The position numbers were made by a program, and so were the translations under genes. A stretch of DNA of 64,000 nt, taken from assembly GCA_029204225.1 (NCBI GenBank), contig CM055094.1:16598394-16662393 (forward strand), written 5' to 3'. This document shows, in pieces, positions 1 through 64,000 of the stretch (within the stretch, counting starts at the first letter, position 1; the number at the start of each line of letters is the position of its first letter). The notes beneath the pieces are model-generated. The model was given only the letters and a program-made list of their open reading frames with translations, was not told where the DNA came from and did no database searches. The DNA is from Diphasiastrum complanatum. Lineage: Eukaryota > Streptophyta > Lycopodiopsida > Lycopodiales > Lycopodiaceae.

Positions 1-1317
1 CCATCATCAACCATGACTCTTACTGACTGGTTACCAACTTTCCCATGCATACGTACTAGGTCATGCGGCCCAAAGCTGAAGGGTCTCGCTAGCATTGCAG
101 AGGTCAGCTGGCAACAGTGTTCATGATCTTCATGATACACTTGATCTCGGAAGCTGCCGAGTCACTGGGGAAACATACAGCTGAACAAGATGAACTTGTT
201 TTTTTTACCTTTTTTAGTGAAAGGCCCCTTGGGACACTGTCTGACTGTGTGTCCTTGCCCATACAGGACACACAAAGCACAAACGTTCTTGTTTGGCTTT
301 CTCAAAATCATCTGGTTTTTAAGGGCTGTATGTGTGAAGGGCGTTACTGAGGAGCTTCACCTTTAAATTTATCTTCTTTCTTTCTTTTTAAAAATTTCTT
401 TTAAATTGAAAGTCTTCTGAGGAAGCTAGCTCAGAAAGAGTGGTTGCTGTCTCGCTCTCTTCCTACCCACTGAATCAACATAATGTTGGAGCATATCTGA
501 GAGCTTGCTCAAGGGTAGTAGGCGAGTTTCTCTGGACCTCTACTTTATATTCATCTTTGAGGCCACGGACAAATCCCCTGATTTTTTGATAGTCATCCAT
601 ATTTTTAATCTTTAAAATTGCCTCTCGATACTGCGAGATATATTGGATGAGGGACTTGTCCATTACTGTTCTTTCCCAGGCTTCCCAGGCTCTATCAAGT
701 TCATTCTCTGGTAGAAATTCTCTTAGGAAAGCTTCTTCAAAAGCTTTCCATGACCGGGGAGTCTGCCCAGTCTCCTGGAGATTTAACCACCACTTATAGG
801 CCATAGGCCCTAAAGAAAGACTGGCCTCAATTGCTTGCAATGGTCAGGGTCTGTTTAAGAGCATGAATGTTCTTCCATTTGCTGAGGAAGGTTTGTAGAA
901 TATCTGCATTTCTATCCTTCTCTCCCCATTAAAAGTAGGAGGCTTTAAATCTTTAAAAACACTGGGGTGAGACCGTAAAGTCTCACCCGAAACTGATGGA
1001 AGTGAGGAGAAGGGGAATAACTGAGAAGTGGAGGGAAGGCTCCTTCGCGGAGCTCAAATCAAGTTGTTTTGAGTTCAGCGAACGAGTCGTCCCACACAGA
1101 CTTGAAATTGGCTAAATGCCAGCTTCAGTTCATCCACTTCTGTTACCAATTGGAGTAACTGCTCCTTGGTAACCGCAGTTCGTCTAGTTCTTCGGCGCAC
1201 TGTTCCTGTTCTTCTACTTCCATGGGTTCCTTCCTTTTCTGTAAGCAAGGCTTTTGATTCAGATTCGTCGAAGTCCTGCTCTCCTGGGGTTGATCAGGTC
1301 CCTGAGGAGTGTGTCAT
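1..1317 (-). pseudogene. Broken gag-protease of the inverted chromovirus
   Basis: The gag ATG is at 1317. The longest open piece (475-840) carries [18 protein letters not shown] and on to [12 protein letters not shown], the Retrotrans_gag core, identical to the other copy until its last residues, where a local change and frameshift stop it. The zinc-knuckle region (about 240-310) and the protease start are still recognisable in other frames. Confidence 0.85.
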
Positions 1318-2190
1318 CTTCTAAACTGAAAGAGAGCTACCTTAACATCTGAAGGCAAAAAGGTCTAAAAGACTAATTTACAACTGTACAAGGGAAAGAA
1401 AGATGACTTAGCTGTTCTGAGACTGTACTTCCAAAGAGATTATGAAAGGAACCCTTTCAGCTCTTTTCCCCCAAGATTCAACCTGCTGTCCCGGAAAATG
1501 CGCAGTTTGAAGCGTTCAAAACGGTGCCAAATTTCCGGTTCTTGAGTTGAGATAGCTGACTGATCTGATTTGAGGGTGTGGGGCTCCAACAAACCCGAGT
1601 AAAACCGGAAGTTTCAAAAAGAAATCCGGAATTTTTGAAGTCCCTGCCCTCGCTGGTTGGTCCAGCAACCTGTCTGGCCCGATTTGTCCAATTTACGCAC
1701 TGAAATCACTTGATTCTCTGATTTACTCTCAGCCTGTAGGTCGCTGGTCTGTAGCAAAGCCAGTCTGAAACTCAGACTCTGAAAAACTTCAGAAAAACAG
1801 GTTAAATTCTGAAGATTTCTACCCACTGTCCAGCGCTGGCCCGTGCTTACAATATTTCAGATCAAATCCTTCTAATCTACTCGACTTCATACGACACTCA
1901 GATTTGTGGGCTGACTATTACACTATGGACCTGCTCTTCCCTTCCTCTTGAATTTCCGCTCAGATCATAGTGATCTACACTCGAAAATCAGAGAGGGAAA
2001 CTGATTTATCAGCGCTGAAGCTATTGTAAAAGATAGCTTCCAAAACTACTGAAAATCCAGCAAATTGGAGATTAAAAGCTGATCCCTTCAGGATTTTTCT
2101 CCGTCTATTCCTTTCTGAAATCTCCCAGATCTTTCCTATCTTCTGATAGCTTACCTCTACTGTTGCTCCCTGAACTCCCTAGGATGGAGA

Positions 2191-2203
2191 GGCTCTGATA
2201 CCA
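2191..2203 (-). promoter_or_regulatory. Primer-binding site (initiator tRNA-Met)
   Basis: Minus-strand TGGTATCAGAGCC, one base after the LTR end; complementary to the 3' end of plant initiator tRNA-Met. Confidence 0.8.
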
Positions 2204-2204
2204 G

Positions 2205-2570
2205 TGTGAATAGCTCAAACACCCACAGTAGTGCAAACAATAACTGATCCCACCCAACCTTGCCTACCCCTGATATAGAGTAAGCCCTCCTAGCCAGTGT
2301 GAGTACTGGTAGCATGCTACAGCCAAGTGTCGGCACTCCCGTGGGCACTGACGTGGCCCGACTGCACGTCGGGTGACCCAACTGGGGCCCTATCCTGCTG
2401 ACAGGGTCCCTAGGCCTGTGTTAGGTCCCGCCAAGGCTATGGACCGTGCTGGGGCAACACTACTCACACTGCTTTTCCCTGTTGGATCATGAACGCAGGA
2501 CACGACCCTGACTGTGGTACTTACCTAGTCTGTGTTCTCAAGGGTTCGCACTGGATACGAGCTCGTAACA
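2205..2570 (-). repeat. 5' LTR of the inverted chromovirus
   Basis: On the minus strand it begins TGTTACGAGCTCGTA and ends CACA just before the primer-binding site, about 366 bp. It aligns over its full length with the 358-bp LTR at 12698, with many differences and small indels. Confidence 0.85.
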
Positions 2571-3605
2571 CCACTTTGGGGACCTTCTCTAGCTAGATGG
2601 TTGGTTCATTGCCATTTTCTAGAAACCCAAAGCCTTTGTGGTTTGGCTACTCTCCTCTCTCTCTTTTATTTCTCTCAATAATCATTGCTATGTGGAGCAT
2701 TCTCTTTCTTGGATGCATTGTGGGTTCTTTGGAGATTTCTCTCCTAATGCAAAATAGTCTCCTCTCCTTCTCCTCTCCTTTGTATAAATAATTTGTTGTG
2801 TACTTTAAGTCTAGCATTCTACCTCTACCATTTTAGAGCAAAGTCTCTCAAGTGATTTGAGACAATATGAAAAGCATCTTCAATATACCTCTTTAGGGCC
2901 AACATGTTATGTCCATTCACATTTTGGCCGTGATGCTTGAATTGCAATGCCACAGTCCATATTGCTAAGCTGATGGCTGCAATTTATAGTTACAAACGTT
3001 GTTCCCTTATATCTTGTTAGGCATCTTTTGGCGTCCTTCTTGAATCTAATGTATTTGAACTCTCTTTTCTATTGAGGATAATCTATCTTTGCATTTTATA
3101 TGCCATTTCCCGCAATACTGGTGATGTTCTATTGTTGAGTACTCGATGTATGATAGGGTCAATTTTGTTGAGGAGTGTACTTGGATACCAAAGGATCTAT
3201 GCCTTAGAGACTTGGATCAAGTAGTTTTGTTATAGGATAGCTCTCTATAAGAACATTTATAGTTATTTTGGCTTTATGTTCCGTATTGATTTCCTGCTTA
3301 TTTTGTTACTATATCGACATGTTAAATTTAGAGTGTAGATTCCCTCTACATATTATCCATTCAATCAACAATTTAATCAAATTGTAGACAGATGAACACA
3401 CACATTATCTTGACATTGCATCTACAAGCCACTTTATATCTTCCCCCTCTGATAACGTCCCACAGTTTCCTTCTCGATGAAATTTCTCATTTTAAATTCC
3501 CAATTTTGCATACCTTTGACCATTTGTCCAGCTTTGCTTGAAATCGCTAAAAACTCCTTCCCATGTTCACCCATTGTAACCCTTGCTCCCAAAATAGCTT
3601 GAAAA

Positions 3606-3643
<38 letters not shown>

Positions 3644-4616
3644 TTTTTTTTTTTACTAGACTAATTGATGCATACTGAGGCCTATTGGCACAATGCCAAC
3701 ACCAAAAACACGATAATTTTTGACGGTCAAAATATTGACCAGCCTCCTTGTTGCTATAGGTTGGCAAAATGTCCATAGATGATGTGAAACTTACCTTTGG
3801 CATTAAGCTCTACTATGCATGGATGATCAACATGGGGTTGTGTTTTTCCTAGTTTATGGCATTTAAATTTATGATTGGTAGATTACTTCTGCTATCAACA
3901 TTCAATCACAATATAATCACATCATAGAAAGATAAGCACTCTCATTTAATTTCGAAAAGCATAAGCTCTACTATTGCATGATGATCAAATCACTCAGTTA
4001 GAGGGATCTAATCAACGTGGAAGAGAAGAGGTTTGAAAGTTCTCTCAAATTCCAGTTCAACACGTCTGGAGTTTCTTTTGTACTTAAGAATGGCCGAACC
4101 TCATTAATTACTTGATGTGAGGCTCTTGGGCCTATTTGTCATTTAATACACAATCACGTTGCAAGTACCTATGAATTAATTGTGATAAGCACAATGAATT
4201 TAGCACCAAGTGGCATGCGTTGCACTTAATACGTACGTATATTGCTAATTATGAACATAGGAATAGCATATCATTAGCTGAGGTGGCAATAATAATAGAC
4301 AATAATATCTTGCTTGACATCTACCTTTTTTGCTTGCATTAGTAGACATTTTGTTTAAAAAGTTGGCGGTCTCTATAAGAGAACTAGCTATCTAGTGCCA
4401 ATAAGAGAACAAGCTAAATTTTTGACAAGAACATATTTTGGAGTTTCTTTTATAATAGTCATATATCTGCCAACCAAACAACAAACAACACACCATCTAT
4501 GCTTAAATGCTTGAGTTTTTTGTTGTGTTTTTGTTTGCATTGTATATGCCAACTAGTAATAATCCGAATGTTCTTCTCACTTATATTGGAATTTATCATG
4601 AATTTGAGCTGAACAG
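2571..4616. other. No gene recognised; poly(G)/poly(T) tract inside
   Basis: AT-rich sequence without convincing coding structure. The only marked feature is a run of 32 G followed by 13 T at 3610-3654. Upstream exons of the DUF815 gene could be hidden here, but none was recognised. Confidence 0.4.
3610..3654. repeat. Poly(G)32-poly(T)13 tract
   Basis: Uninterrupted homopolymers, seen directly. Length may be inexact in the assembly. Confidence 0.9.
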
Positions 4617-57487
<52,871 letters not shown>

Positions 57488-58894
57488 TTGCATCAAGTTT
57501 TTGACTATAGGTGTTGACCAACTTTTAACTGGAACATGCAATTCATTTTTTAGCATGCATATTTTGCTGCTATGAACAATAAGGAAATGATTGTGTCATT
57601 CCTTGTAACTAGTCTTGTAGAAATATTTTTCCAGATTAAAAGCTAATTGGTTATTTTTCTCAGCTTTGTTCAGTCATACTTCATTGTTGAAATTGACGAT
57701 TGAAGAAACCCAATGACTTATTACAAGAAGTTAAACATAACAATGTTTTAGTTGCTATATACTTTGTATGTGGATCTACAGCAGTACACCATAATAAAAC
57801 ACGGGTTTGAAGCTAAGTTAAGTGGGATGTAGTTGCATCTGGCCTTTTATTTGGCCCTGGCTCTTAGTGCACCACAATTGATCGAGCTCGGACCGTTCAG
57901 TTTGTAATCATACAACAAATTTTTTTTGTGAGGATGGTCGAAGGGGTGCAAAATAGCCCTCTATAAGTAATTGAACTGATTACCTTTTTGGGGCACATTT
58001 GTTTAGACTTAGAAAGCTCGATGGCAAAACTTTGGGTCTTCTATCTATTTGAGCATGGATGATGATGCAGAGGTGAGCTCAAAGGTAGGGTGTAGCATAG
58101 ATGAGGCCGCATTCATTCTTGTGAGGCGCAATGATGCCAGGTCATATGTTTTGGTAACAGGAGCCTTTAGGTCGGTTCAGAGCAAGAATAGGGGCCATTA
58201 AATTTCACGCACATGCCTAATACTCTGTTCAGGAGTTGGAGCCTGCCTTGTTAATGAAGTAGAGGCAACGATTGAAGCAAAATATCGAGGATGTAACTGA
58301 AAGGGGGTTGCAACATAGCATGGGTCTAGCTTTAATTCACAACAATGAGATGGTGACACCGTGTTGGTCTCCAATTGTTATAACAACTTTCTACAAGCAA
58401 CAACACAATGTTGGCATGAGGCAGATTATCCATGAGGCATGAATTTAATTGTTAGTGGAAGAACATATCTTGGAAACAAGTATACTAGGGAGGCCATGAC
58501 CCCAATCAATAGGCTCTAGGCATAGGTCAAGGGACCTCAGGTAGTGGTTAGGGACCCTATGGACTCTAGTAAGTCTTGACAGGCGAATATCACTTGTATA
58601 AGGTAGTGAGGGGCTTTGACTGATTACATGAGAGTTGATTAGGTTCTTGAGTCCGAAAATGATACAGGAGGTGTGGATCACTAAATAGGAGAGGTAAGTG
58701 AGCACTTTTCCTCGAGCTATTAGCTCACCCTACGCCAATCAATATTATCATCATTGCTTTCTTGATGCTCTAGTGAGGGCCCTTACTATCTACTTAGAGT
58801 TTAGGCTTATGTCACGTCTTATGAGGACTTTGGTAATATGGGATGACATAGCTAGGAGCTAACAATGGATTGGGTGTTCATTAATAATTCCGTA
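57488..58894. other. 3' flank of the DUF815 gene
   Basis: 3' UTR with the candidate poly(A) signal, then unrecognised sequence. Confidence 0.4.
57793..57798 (+). terminator. Candidate poly(A) signal of the DUF815 gene
   Basis: AATAAA about 305 bases after the stop codon, in AT-rich sequence. Only a motif match. Confidence 0.35.
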
Positions 58895-58901
58895 GGGGGG
58901 G

Positions 58902-58957
<56 letters not shown>

Positions 58958-59140
58958 TTCACTAGCGTCTTTTGGGCACCCGTGGGTACATAAGACCAAA
59001 AAGAAAATATGTACAAGCAACAGTGAGAGCATCATCCATAGGAGGACATGGCCGTAAAATGCTATAAACTAGCTACGAATGAAAGTAGAACAAAGCAGAT
59101 GTGAAATAAGCCCACAACCTGGGCCAGGTATCTTACCGTG
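58895..59140 (-). mobile_element. LINE H, 3' end only
   Basis: G10 and (GA)n tail, stem-loop 58976-58989, and about 150 bases of 3' UTR nearly identical to LINE E (33780-33960). Extreme 5' truncation. Confidence 0.88.
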
Positions 59141-59814
59141 AACTTTACTGACCAAAGTTTTATTGTAAGTTACTCAGTAATAGTGTTTTTAACTAAAGTC
59201 AACTCTTTTTGTAGAAAGAAAGAAGCATTTTGAAGGATCATAACAGGGGTTATTATATTTCTTTTACAAAAAAAACCTTACTTGTTTGTGTGTTCTAGCA
59301 TTTATATCTAAATTGATAACGAAAATCCATACTTGAATGTTTGCAGACGAAGCTTCTTGAGATGTTGCCATAGTTGTTTTCCCATAAGAGTGCTATCTTT
59401 GCACCATAGCGACAACAAATGTGGTTATTTACTTGCGTTTTCAGAGTTAAAAGACGTGTAAGCGAAGTTTTGTAGGATATCGGTAGAAAGTGTACCTTTG
59501 CTCTGCATACGATAACGTTTGGTTCGAGTAAGAACCGGAATGTAGTAAAAGAGTTCGTAATCACATATGTTGCTACATTATCACACGCACGGATAGTCAT
59601 TCAGTTTAGCGAAAAATATTAGGTCTTCCAGTATATAGTATGAACAGAGAACTTAAATCGTTTCTTACAAGTAAGCCAACCTAATTCCTTCTATCCATCT
59701 TTAGATAGTAGAAGGAATGAGTTTAGAGAGCAAATGCATAAACTGTCCATAGCTGGACAATGAGCCAAGGGTTCATAAACCCACCACTTTATAATAAAAG
59801 ACCTTACTAAGAGT

Positions 59815-60130
59815 CCTTTGCTGGACCTCCCACATATTGCTCATAGTAACTATTACAAAAGTGAGAGGGAAAGCCTGCTGTCCATCACAAGACTCCCCAC
59901 GCTTCTTACATGAAAAAATTCTCTCAAAAGAGAGTGTAAATGCCTACTGTCCATCGTTGGACTTCCTACATATCTTTGGCAAAAACTTACTCTCAAAAGA
60001 GAGAGTGAATGCATGTAGTCCATCGCTGGACTTCCCACATATCTTTAGCAAAAACTTACTCTCAAAAGAGAGAGTGAATGCATGTAGTCCATCGTTGGAC
60101 TCCTTACATAACATACTCAAAAAGTGAGAT
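59815..60130 (+). repeat. 69-bp tandem repeat, open in one frame
   Basis: Three good units (period 69 around 59952, 60021, 60090) and diverged ones to the left. Each carries CTCTCAAAAGAGAG and GTCCATCG(C/T)TGGAC, both self-complementary. One frame (59837-60127) stays open with repeats of LLSKERVNACSPSLDFPHIF. Confidence 0.85.
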
Positions 60131-60879
60131 AGATGGCCACAAATCCGCTGTGGATCGGGCTGTTCCAGCACCTAAAATCAGACATATATAAGCTATCAAC
60201 TCGTGGCTTATCAATCAATGCTATCAATGAAGATCACAATAAGATTTTTACAACTATGGAAAGCCTCCATCACTGCCTTCTGGGCAGGATGTGCTTCAGT
60301 TCTGACCAAGCAAACTCATATGAAGTCCATTGCTGGACAACAACCATTGTAAACCACAAAACTTATGTAGGAAAAGCATCATTTGAAGATTAGTTACCAC
60401 ATATTAAAGAAAGCATCCCTTCTGAAGCTATGATAGAGCAACTGTAGCAAAGAGTTGAGAGAAAGAGAGCATACCAAACAGATGTTCATGAAAGAATCCA
60501 ACCGGTAGGGTGCATATTACGTAGGTGAGAAATCGGAGAAGCTCTTTACAATATTGTGAGGAGAAAGTGTCAAGAGCTGCAAGTTTATGTAGAGTCACAT
60601 ATCGAAGTTTCTCAGAAGGTGATATGCGTTCAAAAAAAGGTGGGAAATCAACTTTCCTTCCATTATAGTTATATTTTAAAAGAACTTTGTAGAGTATAGT
60701 TTAAAAAAAAAAAAAACCTTTTGTAGAGTTTCTTTACTTCATAAGAAAACCCCCTTTTTAAAATATTTTTTTAAGAAGCTTGGGTAAGTTAGAAACCTTG
60801 TTCTTTGAAGAGACTGCACGTGTGTATTATTTCGTATTTTTGATAGCAAGACAGGGTGAATATGAACGAGGAAGAATCC

Positions 60880-60881
<2 letters not shown>

Positions 60882-60925
<44 letters not shown>
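60882..60925. repeat. (GA)n microsatellite
   Basis: GA array, uninterrupted. Confidence 0.9.
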
Positions 60926-60927
<2 letters not shown>

Positions 60928-61312
60928 CTGGCTTGATCGGAAAGTCACAGTGGAATTAATAGAGCCAGAGCGAGCGAGAGAGTGAGGAATGGATTATGAT
61001 TTCAGGAAGGGGACACAATTGAGATCGTTGTCAGGTTACGATCTACAAAGGTCCATGTATGTACAGCTCACAAACAGAAAAGCGAGAGTGCAAGGCAAAA
61101 GGCTTTCAGATGCAAATTCAGGAGAAATCACATCTCGAGCTCCCTGCTCCCTTCTACACGCTCTCTCTCTCAGAAAGTATGCGGAATGTAGGTAGAGAAG
61201 CAATTGCAGGTAGGGGAGCGTCTGCCTCATCACACGCAGTGAGATTTTGTTCGTCCAAGGGCGTAAGATGAACTCCGTGTTCAAACGGTTTTTTGGTGCT
61301 TCGAGAGGAGCA

Positions 61313-61315
<3 letters not shown>

Positions 61316-61368
<53 letters not shown>
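61316..61368. repeat. (GA)n microsatellite
   Basis: GA array; directly follows a short frame starting MNSVFKRFFGASRGARR at 61269. Confidence 0.9.
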
Positions 61369-61369
<1 letters not shown>

Positions 61370-61467
61370 CACTGCTGGGAGGACGAGCAGTTGAGTGATA
61401 GATGAGAGAGAGCGCAAGATGAGCAAATAGGGGAGAGAGAGTGTATGCGAAGAGGTTTTTTTTTTGG

Positions 61468-61505
61468 ATTTAGGGTTTTTTAGGGTTAGGGTCTTTTTAG
61501 GGTTT
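61468..61505. promoter_or_regulatory. Telo-box cluster
   Basis: Three TTTAGGGTT/TAGGGTT units (AAACCCTA on the minus strand) between two CT/GA arrays. Telo-boxes are common in plant promoters and 5' leaders; here the target gene is unclear. Confidence 0.45.
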
Positions 61506-61532
61506 CGAATATGAAAAATAGCAATAATGTGA

Positions 61533-61535
<3 letters not shown>

Positions 61536-61617
<82 letters not shown>
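61536..61617. repeat. (GA)n microsatellite
   Basis: 82 bases of uninterrupted GA. Confidence 0.95.
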
Positions 61618-61618
<1 letters not shown>

Positions 61619-64000
61619 GGCTGGGTTGGTTTGTCCCCTACCCACTAAAATACTGTTAGCCAATCTACTGGTTGACACACGGTTTGTAGATCAAAGACTG
61701 TTTGTTAATCAAGGGTTGAGGAATCATTAGAGTTATTACACCATGGCTTTGATCCCCATGTGTTGATACTTAGAGCCCTCCTAATCAGTTTGCATCGAAT
61801 TGTTAGCGACAATGGTTGATTAATTACAAGGAGCCATTACTCATGCGCATTCATGACCGAAGGGCTTCTTCAAAGTGTTCAAGTATGGAAAGTAGTTGAC
61901 AAGTGTTTATAGCCAAGTGTGACTTCTATCCTATGAGGTGTGAAATTACTTGATGTGGCCATTTGCAATAAGAGATGGTTTAGGTTTTATCCGCACCTTC
62001 AAGTTTTGATTGATTTGCTTCATTCTTTCGTTTGATGGTCATCTTTGCCATGACCATGTGAGTGTTGTGAAAATCTATTAGAGTCCCACAATTGCATGTG
62101 GCATTATTGGATTCGAGAGATGTGACTACAACAAGTGACCTGCTCAAAACATATACAAAACTACATGCAATAGTTTTTTCTTTTATGATTCAGATTTCAT
62201 TCTAGAAGATCAAATGCCTTCAATGAATTCCAAATTTGGCAAATTTGAACTTCTACAACCATTACACTCTTAGAAGAAGTCGTGCATTTCACAAATTCTA
62301 ACTAAATATGATGGGCACTGGGCTTGACAATCCTTATCAGGGTTATGCTATATATGATGACGCTCTTCTCTAGGAATAAATTTGTGATGATCAACATGAC
62401 TTGTAAAAATTATTTGTACTCCAATCTAGAGCGCCATGAACTTCATAGTCAAGAGAGATTGAAATTTGATTTTAAAGACGATTTGCTTTCTAGCTATCTC
62501 TCTATTTCAATTCAGTTTTATCATGCTTCTAAATTTTTCCATTACATTACCACAATATAAGTATATTTAAGATAAAGCATGGTCATCAAAGGGGTTATTC
62601 AAGAGAAAGGTAGTGATGAGGTCGCCTCTTGCCTTGCATGCTCATCACCCTACATAAATGAAGGCAAATTTATTTAAACTCTTGGTTCATTGAAATGATA
62701 CAGTATGATGACTTTTATATCTATACCACTAGAAATGACATAGAATTGTGAAAATGGGCTGAATATAGGAAATGAGAGCAATTATGTTGCTTGTGTGAGC
62801 TTTGCAACAAGCTTTTCAAACACTAAAGCTAAACAAGACCCACAACAATCAATATGACTTTTACATTTTGACCTCATCACTTATTCCTTGTTGCTCCTTG
62901 AGTGGATGTGAGTAATTTATGATTCACTATATGAGTACTCATCTTCTTTATGCATCTTCACAACTTTTAAAGATCCTACAATAATAACACCTTTAGTTTC
63001 TCTTAGAATAGTGGTTTGCCACAAACCAAGAGAGCTTTTTGTGAAGCACACTTTTTAAGCATTTTCATATGCGCTTTGTACCCTTGAACTCTCTCTTTGC
63101 TTCTTTATTGCAGAAATTGGAAAGTAGACAACTGCATAAACCATCCATTTGGCAAATTCATAATGTGAATGATAGAAATCAAAGTTTCCTTCTTCAACTT
63201 AGGTAAGAAATAAAAAGTATGTGGTCTATTTTGTAAGAAAAATTGAGACATTGTCAACCACGTTGAAATGTAAGTCTATCTATGAAAGCTTTTGATGTTA
63301 TCAATGCTAGATGTTTTCTACAATAGTAGATACCACAATGCTATCTATTCCAATATGGCGTTAATCGTGAATTGACTATCTACACATAGAAACCATCTAC
63401 TCTGTTATGATGGAAGAAAATGTGAAGAGTTGCACATATTTAGTACAAGCAATGAGCAAGAGAATGTATTTTATCTTGTATTCTTGCTTACAAAAGGCAT
63501 GAAGAAGCTTATGTATCATTGTAGACCTTATATTTCTACCCTTACCTTGTATATGGGGGTTTTGAATAACGACGAAATCAATATTGTAATTGATAATAAA
63601 GTTATGGGAGCACCTACCAAAGACTATGACAATACCAGATTAATCTTCGATTCAACTATTGCTAGTTCACAAAAAAACTCTTAAGTAATTATAGCCCACA
63701 ATACTAAACAACAAGGTGCAAATATGCTTGAATTGAAATTCAATTATCCCCGAGCTAGGAAAAGAAGATGATGATGCAGTGATTCCAATAGAGGATACTG
63801 TGAAGATTTGACAAAATCTAGCTTGATCATTTTGCAATTTTATGTACATATTAATTTCACATGTGTGGAGGGTAAGCATAATCACTTTAGTTCATTTATG
63901 TTGAGCTTGAATAGTCAATGGGCCTTAATCTTGAGGTTTGGGGGTCCTCTATCAAAACCACTCATTATAAACTTGAAATTAAGTGATTAGGGCAATTTTA
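61618..64000. other. Right flank, nothing recognised
   Basis: AT-rich sequence; open frames at 62324 and 63430 match nothing I know. Confidence 0.4.

Larger units (their letters stand above)
1..2570 (-). mobile_element. Chromovirus (Ty3/gypsy), inverted partial copy running off the left edge
   Basis: Reverse complement of the family seen at 12698-18818: 5' LTR, primer-binding site, leader, gag and the start of protease. Base 1 corresponds to about 15072 of the other copy, at the protease Asp-Asp-Gly motif. The reading frame is broken by indels, while stretches such as the gag core match the other copy residue for residue. Orientation is opposite to the second copy 10 kb away. Confidence 0.9.

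Noticed and set aside
4507-4616. ATG at 4507 as start of the DUF815 protein
   Set aside because: The N-terminus MLEFFVVFLFALYMP is not like a start of this family and lies in T-rich, intron-like sequence.

Overview
The window looks like nuclear DNA of a land plant with a large, repeat-rich genome. Evidence: chromodomain Ty3/gypsy and Ty1/copia retroelements primed by initiator tRNA-Met, telo-box motifs, long (GA)n arrays, and one host gene with very long introns. A fern or similar non-angiosperm is my guess; nothing here proves it.

Host gene. Ten exons on the + strand (about 4617 to 57487) form one open frame that keeps phase across all nine introns: 469 codons plus stop. The protein is a DUF815-family P-loop ATPase with Walker A in exon 8 and Walker B at the end of the same exon. 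The 5' end of the gene is not identified and may lie left of the window. Coding bases are under 3% of the span; introns run from 257 bp to 19.3 kb and one has a GC donor.

Layout. 1-2570: part of an inverted chromovirus. 2571-4616: no gene seen. Intron 1: an RT-less LINE and a LINE RT fragment. Just before exon 2: a tandem copy of the exon 2 region. Intron 2: a Ty1/copia remnant cut by a nearly intact chromovirus (12698-18818), then a (GA)n array close to exon 3. Intron 4: LINEs B, C and D head to tail, a copia remnant, a cluster of miniature LTR elements (TRIMs) whose LTR holds a tRNA-like cloverleaf, LINE E, and unidentified decayed ORFs. Intron 5: LINE G and a LINE ORF1 piece. Intron 6: one antisense exon of DNA polymerase kappa. 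Intron 7: a gypsy element split by a second LTR element. Intron 9: an acidic ORF. After the gene: a short LINE copy, a 69-bp tandem repeat, and a (GA)n/telo-box region that may be a promoter.

Most striking signals: (1) six LINE copies share a 3'-terminal stem-loop whose stem changes by compensatory pairs, followed by a conserved A-rich block and a (TC)n tail instead of poly(A); (2) the TRIM with a tRNA-like LTR and a 57-bp interior; (3) a host gene spread over 53 kb, with long purine microsatellites 18-28 bases upstream of two splice acceptors. The mobile elements are mostly dead: they carry stops, frameshifts, truncations or internal deletions.
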